In this document: positions 12,371-23,198 of the stretch, one piece after another
How the letters are laid out: each line of letters starts with the position of its first letter
Numbering within the stretch: position 1 is the stretch's first letter
Position numbers and translations under genes: made by a program
Notes under the pieces: generated by a model
The model's database searches: none
Seen by the model: the letters and a program-made list of their open reading frames with translations, nothing else
What the model was told of the DNA's origin: nothing
Assembly (NCBI RefSeq): GCF_022539505.1
Contig: NC_061508.1
Span: 264,188,736 to 264,252,735, forward strand
Reading direction: 5' to 3'
DNA from: Lolium rigidum
Lineage: Eukaryota > Streptophyta > Magnoliopsida > Poales > Poaceae
DNA length: 64,000 bases

Positions 12371-13009
12371 ATTCTTGGGGAGCTGGAGAAACCCTAGCAT
12401 CACTATGAGATGAATCAAGGATGATCTCTATGATATTAATATATGATTGCGTGTTAGTTTTCTCTCTAGATATTATGTGAAGTGCACCATGTAATATTTG
12501 CCTCAGAGACTAGAGAGAGAATTACCCTTTTAAGTATGGCATAGTGTATGGCAGGAAGTGACATTACCACGGAGGTGCTCTATCATATGGAAGGGAGGGA
12601 TAAAGAGAGACTCACTAAGCTGATATCGATAACCATGGGGAAACTCTTAAATGCGATAGTCAATATGTGGTTGCAGAAGGCTAGCTGCAGTGGTTATTTA
12701 GAGATGCAATGACAAATTGTTTTCTGGGCGCATCTTATTATGGATCTCTCTCCACACACAACATGATTAAAAGCATATTTGAGTTTCACTTCATTTCTCA
12801 CTACACTTATTACTTTATTGCTTTATTTACTTTCTTGCAACCAAATACAACTCTCTTCAAAACACCCTTACTTGAGATTAAAGAGTGACTTACAAGTGTC
12901 TCTTAATAGATAGTAGCAAGGGGCACTAAGACCTTAACTAGTAGATCCTCGTGGTTCGATATTCTTATTTCGAAACTAGCTAAAATTGAACTGTGCGCTT
13001 GCAGTCATC
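12371..13009 (+). mobile_element. LTR-end-like segment ending GCAGTCATCA
   Basis: This non-coding, AT-rich stretch ends with a sequence typical of the U5 end of grass gypsy LTRs: a run with gtggttcgatattcttattt followed by a terminal tgcagtcatca at 13009. Gypsy gag-like sequence starts just after it. This suggests the end of a 5' LTR in + orientation, but no start, no clear primer-binding site and no second LTR were found. Confidence 0.35.
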
Positions 13010-15235
13010 ACCCCGTTGGAGAAAGAGACGATCCTACAAGGTATGGAGAGCTCATGATCACACACATCATGCTGCAATGCATGAAAAGTTTACTCGGATT
13101 GATGGGATGCACAAAGATCTCCTCACGGAAGCCAAGAACATCGAAAATGCATCCTAGGAAAATATGAGAATCAAAGCAAGGGCCAAAAAATATCAGGAAA
13201 AGGCTCAGAAGCTCCACGAGAATATCGAAACATAATCCAAACATCTACGAGAGGACAAGAAAAAAACAAATTATTGTCAAAAACTTGTCCCCCGAACTTT
13301 AAGTTCCAGCTTGCAGCAGCTGCACCCTTGCCCAAGTATCAGACCTTCCATCCTTTAGTCATGGATCGCTACGGTTGACATGTCATGGAAATGCCAAAAT
13401 ACAACATAGTGGTGGAAAAATGGATCCTAGATCTGGATCAAGATCCAGAGGCCTGATGGCCCATGAGGAATAAATATCCGTGACCATGCAGAACCAAGGG
13501 GAAGCAGGAAAGGCGGCAGGGATGAGCATGGCGGAAAGAAAAGCCGCCATAAAAATGGCGGAAACAATAATTACGACGATGGCCACCGAAAGGTCATCCA
13601 CCGTAGCGGAAGAAAGAAGGAAGTTCATGGCGATTCATATGGTGCACATAACAAGAAAAAACCTCCACACCGCCCAGCGACAAAGGAGGAGGTGGCGGAG
13701 GCAGACATCCCTCTTGACCTCGTCGATTGCCATCTCTTGATGCCCGAAACGTGGACTATGCCGCTCGTGATCGCCTGGACACCTATCGCGAGGCATATGC
13801 CGGCCCACTTTGCTTCAAAACTCAGATCCGAGCAACAGCTGTGCCTAGAGGCTTTAGTTTCCGGCTACCTAGCAGCTTGAAAGTATACGATATCACACAA
13901 TTACACAATACTTGGTTGGATGATTTCTGCATCGTTCTGGCCTCCGCCGTAGAAACCCCAAAACTCGCATGTCAGATGCTTCAGCTGTACCTCACAGGTC
14001 CGGCCCGCCAATGTTTAGGAGATATGTGGAAAAGGTCTATCCACAATTGGTTCGACCTCAGACAAGCCACCAACAACTACTTCAAAGGAACCTAAAAGCG
14101 CCGCTTCACTGTCGTTGACTTGCAGCAATGCCATCAGAAAAAATACAATACCTCCCGAGATTTCCTTTCCCGATGGTTAGAGATAAAAAAATCTACTGAA
14201 GGCATAGGAGACGAAACCTCCATGCTTGTGTTCATCGGTGGATTAAGCAGAGGAGGGCTCCTACAACACACGTTAACCCGCGAGCACGCATCTGGAACTC
14301 TTACGTACATTGAAAAAGATGATCGCAACTGCTAGAACTTATGCAACCCTAGATGATGATGCTCGTGGTTCGCTCCAAGCTATCACAGTCCCAAACCAAC
14401 CAAACAAAAGCAACAACAACAACAAGTAGAAGAACCCGCCAGATGATCAACAACAAGGAGGATCCGACATAGTTTCCATGACCATCCAACAGAGAGTCCA
14501 ACGCGGAGGCTGAGGTCGCGAACGTGGTGGTGGAGGCGAAAGGGTAAACCAGTGCAGTGACGAGGCCATGCCTGCCGAAACCCGCCCTCCCCGAACATAT
14601 GAGGAACATAGAGATATGTCTGGCTTAGCTCCCCTCGATGATAATGAGAAGTCCACACACACCAACCGCAACTACAAGTTCGTTAACGGCCTCAAGAAGG
14701 ATGTGGAAGTTGGATACAAATGCACACGGAAAAACAGGCCGCGCGGCAAGGGAGGCAAGGCAAAAGAAGAGGCCAAGGAAACTAGTGATATTTTCGACAA
14801 AGAGTATATATTAATATCAGAGATGCCAATTACATCTAGCCTCTGCAACAACGCACTGCCCTAGCGACATTACGGATGCACACAACCAAAAAAAATAGAA
14901 AGAAGAATTACCAAAAAAGAATAGCCCGCTACAATGATCTAATCCTTTAAACAACAGCACTAACACCACCATGACAGCACCAGAAGTTCAGCTTCTCCAA
15001 AAGGGACGCCTCCAAGAAGGTAACATTGCACCAGCGCTGTCGTCGCCCGATTATAGATCTTAGGAAACTAGTGATATGGATGAGGATGAGCTTCCGTCGG
15101 AAAACAAAGGGGATGCTGCATGTAAGTCCAAGAATCCATATGAGAAGAAGAGCAATTCAACATCCTTCGAAGATCCTCAACAAAGGCGAAGAAATCCGCT
15201 CCCCCGGGCACTCAGCGCACTATTATAGAGGGTAG
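13010..15235 (+). pseudogene. Degenerate Ty3/gypsy gag
   Basis: Coding remnants occur in several frames. There is a Lys/Glu-rich, probably coiled-coil stretch near 13100-13280. A capsid-like Retrotrans_gag region follows at 13727-14095 (GFSFRLPSSLKVYD, TWLDDFCIVLASAVE, LYLTGPARQCLGDM, WFDLRQATNNYF). Its continuation at 14120-14335 (TSRDFLSRWLEIKK, VFIGGLSRGGLL, LTREH) is followed by a basic tail at 14568-14864. Stops and frame changes break it at least four times. Gag would form the virus-like particle; this copy cannot. No protease or RT follows, since AT-rich DNA starts at about 15236. Confidence 0.6.
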
Positions 15236-15870
15236 ACCGTTTTATCTTAATTCAATGATTTTTCTGTTAAAGAGATAACTAACCTCAAATGTTTATCAAC
15301 ATAATGTAGGAACTATATATTTGTTTAAAAAAGAACTATATAGATTAGTTTACATATTCAGTATCAGCAACATGGGTGCTGCAATATATTTCATGATAAT
15401 GATTTGCCCACAAATTTTAGATTGCTAAAGATGTTACTCAAAAACATGATATTTTGCTTACCAAAACATTCCTGATAGTAGTAGTGCAATTTTGTTTACT
15501 GTCACAAGATGGGAAATATTGTGATATCGACGAAACATATTTTTATTTCTTGAACACTTTACACTTTTGTTTTTTTCAGTGAATATTACATTGATGCTTT
15601 AAATTCGATATATAAGGCTCCTGCATTTTCGCTTCTAAAAGAGAGGTGCTAGAGTTCCGGCGGTTTTGTGCTTTGAGCAAACCCACAGCATTTGCGCGAA
15701 GTCGAAGATGCGATGCCCGATCGCCACATCACGCACAACCCAGTACAAACGGAGACCTTGACTTGGTTAAACACCCCAGATTTAGATTGCTACCTCACCA
15801 ATTGATGGATCCGCGCTTGTAGGTTACGGACTCCGGAGAGACGAGAGGTGCTCAGTCGAAGCCTGCTGTC
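15236..15870. other. AT-rich upstream region of the flavoprotein gene
   Basis: No ORF of note and no recognisable element. AT content is high to about 15650 and then drops. The last 200 bp (15660-15870) are unlike the flanking transposon remnants and are likely to hold the proximal promoter of the gene at 15939. Confidence 0.4.
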
Positions 15871-15871
15871 C

Positions 15872-15879
15872 TATATAAG
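15872..15879 (+). promoter_or_regulatory. TATA box of the flavoprotein gene
   Basis: TATATAAG lies 60 bp upstream of the ATG at 15939, in the context cctatataagctcat. A start site about 30 bp downstream would give a 5' leader of roughly 30-40 bases, plausible for a short-leader grass gene. No other TATA-like element is as close. Confidence 0.65.
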
Positions 15880-15938
15880 CTCATCTCCTGTCTTCGTCTC
15901 CGGAGAGCCACCGAGAGTACACTCCAAGCTACGCCACG

Positions 15939-17513
15939 ATGGCGAATTCCAGAGCCTTGGCGCTGGTGCTGCTCTTCAGTGCCTTGGCGTCCTCTTGCGA
16001 GGTCGCCCTCTCCTACTTCCCGCCGGCAGCCAAGGAGGATTTCCTGGGATGCCTCGTGAAGCAGATCCCGCCCCGCCTCCTCTTCGCCAAAAGCTCGCCC
16101 GCCTACCCCTCCGTGCTGGGGCAAACCATCCGGAACTCGAGGTGGTCGTCGCCGGACAACGTGAAGCCGCTCTACATCATCACCCCCACCAACACCTCCC
16201 ACATCCAGTCAGCCGTGGTGTGCGGCCGTCGTTACAAGGTCCGCATCCGCGTGCGCAGCGGCGGGCACGACTACGAGGGCCTCTCGTACCGCTCCCTGCA
16301 GCCCGAGAACTTCGCCGTCGTCGACCTCAACCAGATGCGGGCGGTGTGGGTGGACGGCAAGGGCCGCACAGCGTGGGTCGACTCCGGCGCGCAGCTTGGC
16401 GAGCTCTACTACGCCATCTCCAAGTATAGCCGCACGCTGGCGTTCCCTGCCGGCGTGTGCCCGACCATAGGCGTGGGCGGCAACCTCGCGGGCGGCGGCT
16501 TCGGCATGCTGTTGCGCAAATACGGCATCGCCGCAGAGAACGTCATCGACGTGAAGCTCGTCGACGCCAACGGCAAGCTGCACGACAAGAAGTCCATGGG
16601 CGATGACCATTTCTGGGCCGTGAGGGGTGGCGGCGGCGAGAGCTTCGGCATCGTGGTCGCGTGGCAGGTGAAGCTCCTGCCGGTGCCTCCCACCGTGACC
16701 ATCTTCAAGATCCCCAAGTCAGTTAGCGAGGGCGCCGTGGACATCATCACCAAGTGGCAAGTGGTCGCGCCGCAACTTCCCGCCGACCTCATGATCCGCG
16801 TCATCGCGATGGGGCCCAAGGCCACGTTCGAGGCACTGTATCTCGGCACCTGCAAAACCCTGACGCCCCTGATGCAGAGCAAGTTCCCCGAGCTCGGCAT
16901 GAACCCCTCGCACTGCAACGAGATGTCATGGATCGAGTCCATCCCCTTCGTCCACCTCGGCCACCGGGACTCTCTGGAGGACGACCTCCTGAACCGGAAC
17001 AACTCCTTCAAGCCCTTCGCCGAATACAAATCGGACTACGTCTACGAGCCATTCCCCAAAAGCGTGTGGGAGCAGATCTTTGGCACCTGGCTCGTGAAGC
17101 CTGGTGCGGGGATCATGATCTTCGACCCCTACGGCGCCACCATTAGCGCCACCCCGGAATCGGCGACGCCGTTCCCTCACCGCAAGGGCGTCCTCTTCAA
17201 CATCCAGTACGTCAACTACTGGTTCGCTCCGGGAGCCGGCGCCGCGCCCTTGTCGTGGAGCAAGGAAATCTACAACTACATGGAGCCGTACGTGAGTAAG
17301 AACCCCAGGCAGGCCTACGCCAACTACAGGGACATCGACCTTGGGAGGAACGAGGTGGTGAACGACGTTTCGACCTACAGCAGCGGTAAGGTCTGGGGAC
17401 AGAAATACTTCAAGAATAACTTCGAGAGGCTCGCCGTTACCAAGGGCAAGGTTGATCCTACGGACTACTTCAGGAACGAGCAGAGCATCCCACCACTGAT
17501 CGAGAAGTACTGA
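15939..17513 (+). CDS. Berberine-bridge-enzyme-like FAD oxidoreductase, grass group 4 pollen allergen type
   Basis: An uninterrupted 524-residue frame without introns. Residues 1-25 are a hydrophobic signal peptide (ALALVLLFSALASSC), so the product should enter the secretory pathway or cell wall. An FAD-binding (PCMH-type) domain spans about 70-250 and a C-terminal BBE domain about 460-516 (YANYRDIDLG; DYFRNEQSIPP). Both residues that bind FAD covalently in this family are present: His110 in RSGGHDYEG and Cys174 in PAGVCPTIGVGG. N-glycosylation sequons lie at Asn85 and Asn354. The family oxidises alcohols or carbohydrates, often oligosaccharides or monolignols; the substrate here is unknown. 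The whole protein reads as a close relative of Phl p 4/Lol p 4 (group 4, BG60) allergens, which are pollen proteins. The reading frame is intact and GC-rich, unlike its AT-rich neighbours. This is the best-supported host gene in the window. Confidence 0.95.
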   Translation: MANSRALALVLLFSALASSCEVALSYFPPAAKEDFLGCLVKQIPPRLLFAKSSPAYPSVLGQTIRNSRWSSPDNVKPLYIITPTNTSHIQSAVVCGRRYKVRIRVRSGGHDYEGLSYRSLQPENFAVVDLNQMRAVWVDGKGRTAWVDSGAQLGELYYAISKYSRTLAFPAGVCPTIGVGGNLAGGGFGMLLRKYGIAAENVIDVKLVDANGKLHDKKSMGDDHFWAVRGGGGESFGIVVAWQVKLLPVPPTVTIFKIPKSVSEGAVDIITKWQVVAPQLPADLMIRVIAMGPKATFEALYLGTCKTLTPLMQSKFPELGMNPSHCNEMSWIESIPFVHLGHRDSLEDDLLNRNNSFKPFAEYKSDYVYEPFPKSVWEQIFGTWLVKPGAGIMIFDPYGATISATPESATPFPHRKGVLFNIQYVNYWFAPGAGAAPLSWSKEIYNYMEPYVSKNPRQAYANYRDIDLGRNEVVNDVSTYSSGKVWGQKYFKNNFERLAVTKGKVDPTDYFRNEQSIPPLIEKY

Positions 17514-17940
17514 TTGATCAAGGGAGATCGATCATGCATTTTCTTCGGTGCTCGTGGAGATTTAGAGCGTTGTTGGCGCATAACAATATGGCCAACTAAT
17601 AAGGATCGTGCCCTTTTTTCGTTAGTAAAAGTTTTTCCTTCTTTTGTGTTAGTTCTCTACGTACCCCGACTTACTGCATTTGGTCATAAGTGAATAAGTG
17701 ATGCATGTAGCTTGTCTCGTCTTAGAATTTCTAACTGTGATCAGTGAATTTCTCTAGTTGAGATTCCGGTACAATTCTAGACTATTTTGCCCACATATCA
17801 ATTCGAGTTTAACATTTCCAATGTAAATAGCACCAAATCTTCTTCCTTTTTAACTATCATGTAAACATAACACGGTCTAGAGGCTGATTGTAACTGGACG
17901 CTCCATCCTTATGTTGTGGCAAAGTATAGGGAAATTCTCA
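17514..17940. other. 3' flank of the flavoprotein gene
   Basis: AT-rich, non-coding. Possible polyadenylation signals (aataag, gtgaataagtg) occur at 17590-17700. A tatc microsatellite at 17945-17965 marks the start of the Helitron-like DNA to the right. Nothing else is seen. Confidence 0.4.
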
Positions 17941-18899
17941 TCTTTCTATCTATCTATCTATCTTATATCTTATAGGACACGGCTAGCTAGCATCCGGATG
18001 CTAATTCGTCCATCTTAGCACCCACCTTATAAAAGGAAATATTTGTACATCCAAAAAAAGAAAGGAAGACAGCTCACGTGAATCACCCAAATAACAGCAC
18101 ACGTGCATTTAGTTTTGATACAAGAGAAATAAAAAAAAGTCATAACTCTTAAACCGTGTATCGGAACTGCGTTCCGTTTTCACCGTTAGGCCTCTCGCGA
18201 CGAGATCTTCGAAACTAGATCTCATTTGTATATGTTTTGACAAACTTTTTTTTTGAAAACCAACTTTGTTGCTACGAAAAATCAAATCTAGCGTTGTAAC
18301 AAAGCAACTTCGTACAAAGAGTTGCTTTCAGTATCTTTTTTTATATTTTATAGTCAACTTAGTTTCTAAGATACGTACTTAACAACAACTGGCAAAAACT
18401 TCGGACATGGTGTTTTGGCTTATAGGTCTAAATGCACCTATTAAGAAAAATGCATTTTATGTTTAGTCTAACATGTTGAAAATTTATGAAGAAAAATCCC
18501 AGATGTACATGTGGACATTCTATATTCATTCACAAAAGTTTATGGAAAAAAAAGACATTTTGTGTGTCCTCGTAAAAAAGATAAAAACATGGCACGTAAA
18601 AAGCTATTTTGAATCACCGGAAATTGTCGTTTTTACACAGACCATAAAAAATATTATTCTTTGCGAAAGATAGTGTGTGAACATAGAATGTGAGATGTAC
18701 ACCCGAAAATTCTTTTTAAAAATCTTAGACATTTGGAAATATACTTTTTTAACAAACGTGCATCTACACCTATGAGCTAAAAGATGATTTCCCAGAAACT
18801 TCATTGTAATGAGACTTGCAACATTGCACTACTAGCTACCCACCATAGTTTTTGGTAACCATATAATTTAATAGCAGCGAATGTACAACTTTATAACCA

Positions 18900-20080
18900 A
18901 ATAGTACACAACTTAGGTGCGGTGGTAGACAATTTATACGAGGTGAAACTATATTAGACCATGAATGCAACTTAATCATAGTTGGTTTACAACTTAACAA
19001 GTGTGTGTATGCAGCTTAACAACAGTTGGTATGCAACTTAATAGTAGTGGATATATAACTTAGAAATAGTGGGTATGCAACTTAACACATGTGTGAGTGG
19101 ACAATTTATTATGTGCAAAAATACAACTTAGCTCATACGTGGAATTCATAATACCACCAGCAAAATAAAACCTATCACATATGTGAAAAAATTGTTCTCT
19201 TCATGGCAGTTGTCGCTTCGAGGTACACAACTCCATCTGGATAAACACCAATGTGGCCAATCCCACGAGACACGGGGCGTTATATGAGCTACAAGAAACC
19301 GAATGAGTTATCGCTTTAATACCGATGATGTTTGGCATATGTCAGCAACAAGAGCGAATCGAGCGAGATGAAGAGAGGTTGTGACATCGCGATATGCAAC
19401 TCATGCAACTTAGACTGGTGGTAGACAACTTAGCAGGGAAATACATGTACTTATAGGTACAACTAGTTGTTGCCACTCTCGTGTAGAAGTAGACAACTTC
19501 ACATATGGGGTACACAACTTAGCCCCAATGGTGTACATAACTTAGCAACAATGGGTGTGTAACTTAGCACTAGTGGTATATGAGCTTAGTAATAATGATG
19601 ATTATGCAACTTACTAAATGTGTGAACTACATGGGGTATACAACTTAGCACAATGCGATATACAACTTAGAGATAATGGGTATGCAACTTAGTATATATG
19701 TTAAGAACCACTTTACTATCTACAAAACACAACTTAACAAATGTGTGAGAGAACAATTTGTTGTGTGCAAAATAAAACTTAGCTCATTCGTGAAACCAAT
19801 AATACCACTGACAAAATTCAAATTAGCACACGAGTGAAGCAACAATTTTGCTGTCTACAAACACAAGTTAGAAAATGTGTGAGCGAGCAATTTCTTGTGT
19901 GCAAAGATACAACATAGCTCATATGTGGAACCAATAAATGTTTGAAGAAACAAATTTATTATCTTCATGGCAATAAACACAACTTCACAATTATGTGAGT
20001 AAACAAATTATTGTGTGAAAAAACAACTTAGGTCATTCGTGGAACCAATAAAACTAGTGAAAGAATACAGCTTAGTACAT
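18900..20080 (+). repeat. Dispersed CAACTTAG repeat zone
   Basis: About 24 copies of a short motif around CAACTTAG/CAACTTAAC recur every 20-60 bp, usually within phrases such as gggtatgcaacttagca, gtatacaacttagcac or tgtgtgagcaacaattt. The phrases differ too much for a simple tandem array and carry no open frame. The zone fills the middle of the MULE-like element and may be its subterminal or promoter-like repeat. Confidence 0.7.
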
Positions 20081-20399
20081 GTGTGAACAAAACAATTTGC
20101 TGCACATCTTCGTGGCAGCCGCCACCACCACAAGATACAACTCAACCTCGATAAACATGGAGTGGCTGATAACATGAGCTACGACAAGAGGTGCAATATG
20201 AGTTGCAAGAGACCAAGTGAATACCGTTTTTAGACCGCCAATGCCCAACCCCCGCGGAGCTAGACAAACTGGCGGCGGGTCAGACCTAACCTAAAGTTAT
20301 GAAGTAATGGCTACAACTAAACTCTATCGCCACTCGAATTTAATTTAATGTGTCTAAGCAACTTGATTCTAGCAATAAGCAATTTATCATGTACAGAAA

Positions 20400-21620
20400 A
20401 CACACAAAATCAAAAATTTGCCCACAATAAATTTGAACGACCCTCCACCGGATCCGGACCTACCACGCATCGAAGAAGATATAGGTAGGAGGCACGGGAG
20501 GTCCACCCAAGTCAGATCTAGGTTTCGTCCAGACACCACCCACCTCAGCCCGACATCCGCCGCCGGCCATGCGCCGCCGGAGAAGGTCTCCGCCACCACC
20601 CCGACGCAGGTCGCCAACCTGCTCGCAGATCGTTGACTCTCGCCGCCCCAGCAGCTCCAGCGACGGGCTACGTCTTCCACCACCCCAAATCACCTTCGTC
20701 GATGAGGGGAGCCGCCACTGCCGCGGTGAGGGGATCCGGCGGCAAGGGGATCCGATGAGGGGGTGTTGCTCGCGGCAGTAGGGTGCCGCTGGCGCCTCTA
20801 TGGGGAGAGACACAAGAGCCTTTAATTTGCTGCTACTACTACCAATTGTGTGGAAAATCAATGAAAGAGGAGCTTCCACATGTGGTGATCGATCTCTGGC
20901 GACAGGGATATAAAACCATGCAGCATTCACACGTAAGCCTGAAAAAATGGCTGAAAAAGGAAGAACTATATTTATGCCTAAATTCCGTAAAGTCAGGGGA
21001 CAAAATTGAAAAAAAAAAACGAAGAGATGGTTTCACATCGAGGCTGTTCATGGCTGAGCGCATCTCTGCCCCTGCCGGAGCTTCGCTAATTTGCTGTAGC
21101 AGCTGTGGAGCCCTCCCGCGTTAAAAATCCAAACCAGCTCGTAGAGCTGCCTCAGCTGAATAGCTCCTCATGCGGAAGAAGACCGAGCTGGAGGAGGAAG
21201 ACGTGGTCGACGGGTCAACGCAGGTTGCTGGTGGCTGCCAGGCAAGCAAGCGCGGGTCAAAAAAACGCGACCACCGCGGAAGCGCGGGGAGCTTGCCGAC
21301 GGTGGGAGCGCGCGGGAGAATCGGGCCAGCAGCGCGTGGCGCAAGGCGCGCTTGAGAGCCAGGTCGGCGGCTGGCGGCGCGAGACACGCGAGGGAGCCGG
21401 GCCGGTAGTGGGCGGCGCGCGGGGAATCTAGCGGCAGCGGGCGGCGCTTGGGAAACAAGTTCGCCGGCGCTGGCGGTTCCTCAGGCGTGAGGGGATGGTT
21501 GTTGGTGGGGCGGGGGACGTGGCCAGGTGGGACTTTGTGGGTACCAAACTCTGAACGCGTTTTGATCGGGCAAATCGGACGGATAAGAAACGAGTGCTCA
21601 GGTTGCTAACTAGCATCCAA
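20400..21620. other. GC-rich, gene-like segment of the MULE
   Basis: The composition switches from AT-rich to GC-rich with many overlapping short ORFs in all frames (for example Pro/Arg-rich frames at 20418-20636 and 20569-20781, and 21105-21431). This is typical of captured 5' exon or leader fragments in Pack-MULE-type elements. No domain is recognised, and no frame stands out by codon use, so no gene is called. Confidence 0.35.
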
Positions 21621-21942
21621 GCACTTTTTAGCAATTGGGTATCTTATATCTTATATTTATTAATTGGAGGCACCATACGAGACACCACGTTAATCCACAT
21701 CATTAGAATAATTAAGACAATTAGATCTAAAATTTACGGCTAAGATTAGTCGAGAGAGCCATAATTTATAACGTAACGTAAAATATCACTTTGACACGTT
21801 GAATTTGTTTCCTATTGGTTATGATGCGACACATATTAGATCAGCCGGCCCTAAGAGTCAAGTAGTTTACTGAAACGAGCAGTCCCACCATATTTTTCTA
21901 CGGCTGGTGTGCCAATCTAATAGTACAAGTTCATTTAAATGT

Positions 21943-23198
21943 CACTAGTAGAAAAATAGGCTTCCGTCCACCCCATTAGTCCCGAAACTATTCGAACCGC
22001 GACTAAAGCCCTTTAGTCGCGGTTCGGGAGGCAACCCGCGACTAATGTCTATCCGAGACGAAAGGGTACCCCATCCGGCGGAAAAACCTTTAGTCGCGGT
22101 TGGGGACACCAACCGCACTAAACGTTTTTCCGAGTTTTTTTACTCCCACGCACCCTGCACCCCCCCCCCCCTGGATCGCCTTTTTTTGGTTTGTAAAATA
22201 CAAAAGAAAATGATAGAAAATTCAAAAAAAATTGTTTTCAGATTCTTGTATGTTATGCAACCTACTATTCGGAGAAATTAAGAAATTCGAATTTTCACTT
22301 TTTTTGCAAAAAAAGTTTAAAAAATGGTAAAACCGCAATAACTTTTGCATACGATGTCGAAAAAATACGTATAATATATCAAAAACGTATAATATGAAAA
22401 TACGAAAGCAGGAAGATTTTAGTTTTTCCTATAAATTTTGGATTTTATTATTTTTTATTTTTAAAAAAAATTAAAATTAATAATTGTATCATGCATAAAG
22501 ATTACTATTACTTTTACCCTTTTAGATTTTCAATTTTTTAGGTTTGGCAAAAAAATTAGAAAAATTAAAAAACAAAAAAAAAATAAAAATTTAAAAAATA
22601 ATAAAAATTAAAAAGTTAATGTTTATTTATTTATTCAAGATTATTACATCATTACTTTTTCTATTAAAAGAATTATTTGAAATTCAAACAATAAAAAAAT
22701 TTGACATCAACAAACATATGTTAATAGAATTGATATGATACTACTATCACATACATGCGTGCGAAGCAATTGGATGCGGGACGGGATGGAACTTGGAAGT
22801 TAAGCGTGCTAGTGCGGGAGGATGGGTGACCAAGCGGGAAGTTTGCCCACGAGTAAGTAATTTGACTAGAGATAAGTGTAGTTAGAGATAGAGACTAAGC
22901 TATGCAAATAACTAAAATAATAGAAATTCTGAAAAAAAATATAAAAAAAAACGGAGTGAAAAAAAATTAGAAACCCATATGAATTAAAAAAAATTAACGA
23001 AATAGCCTTTAGTTCCGGTTGGGGACACCAACCGCGACTAAAGGTCCTTCATCCAGGCGCACGCTAGCCGCCCACGTGGACGGGCCTTTAGTCGCGGTTC
23101 GTAAGCAACCGCGACTAAGGGGGGGCTTTAGTCGCGGTTGCGCAACCGCGACTAATGGCAGTTGCGCACCGCGACTAATGGCCTTTTTTCTACCAGTG
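21943..23198. mobile_element. Short CACTA-type element, 1256 bp, TSD TGT
   Basis: It starts CACTAGTAGAAAAA and ends TTTTTTCTACCAGTG, matching CACTA/CACTG terminal inverted repeats, and is flanked by TGT at 21940-21942 and 23199-23201 (3-bp target duplication). Subterminal zones on both sides contain repeated, often inverted copies of ttagtcgcggtt/aaccgcgactaa (21970-22100 and 23005-23180), as in grass CACTA elements. The interior is AT-rich and non-coding, and contains a 5S-rRNA-like cassette. Non-autonomous. It lies within Helitron-type unit I. Confidence 0.9.
22772..22853 (+). other. 5S-rRNA-derived cassette inside the CACTA element
   Basis: The segment retains the conserved core of plant 5S rRNA: a start like ggatgcg, then gaagttaagcgtgct (the internal box A region) and ggatgggtgacc followed by gggaagt (the box C region), in the right order and close to the right spacing, with a few deletions between. 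It is not an intact 5S gene: the 5' third is shortened and the 3' end (gttgcatccc) is lost. RNA polymerase III internal promoter elements may survive. Whether it is transcribed is unknown. Confidence 0.75.

Larger units (their letters stand above)
17975..21639. mobile_element. Non-autonomous Mutator-like element with 9-bp target duplication
   Basis: TATCTTATA at 17966-17974 is repeated at 21640-21648, an adjacent 9-bp direct repeat as expected for MULEs. The target is itself a 7-bp repeat, so the identity extends to 16 bp. Near the ends lie imperfect inverted repeats: ggatgctaattcgtcc with cttagcaccc at 17996-18027, matched on the other strand at about 21588-21625 (ggatgctagttagc with ctgagcactcg). 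The interior holds the AACTTAG-rich zone (18900-20080) and a GC-rich zone (20400-21620). No transposase is seen. The outermost bases of the two ends do not match well, so the ends may be off by a few bases. Confidence 0.6.

Noticed and set aside
16409..17029. 206-codon minus-strand ORF opposite the flavoprotein gene
   Set aside because: Antisense shadow of a GC-rich coding frame; no domain, and the opposite strand has full family similarity.
22772..22853. Functional 5S rRNA gene or Cassandra-type LTR
   Set aside because: Both ends of 5S are missing, spacing is shortened, and the surrounding termini are CACTA type with a 3-bp duplication, not LTRs.
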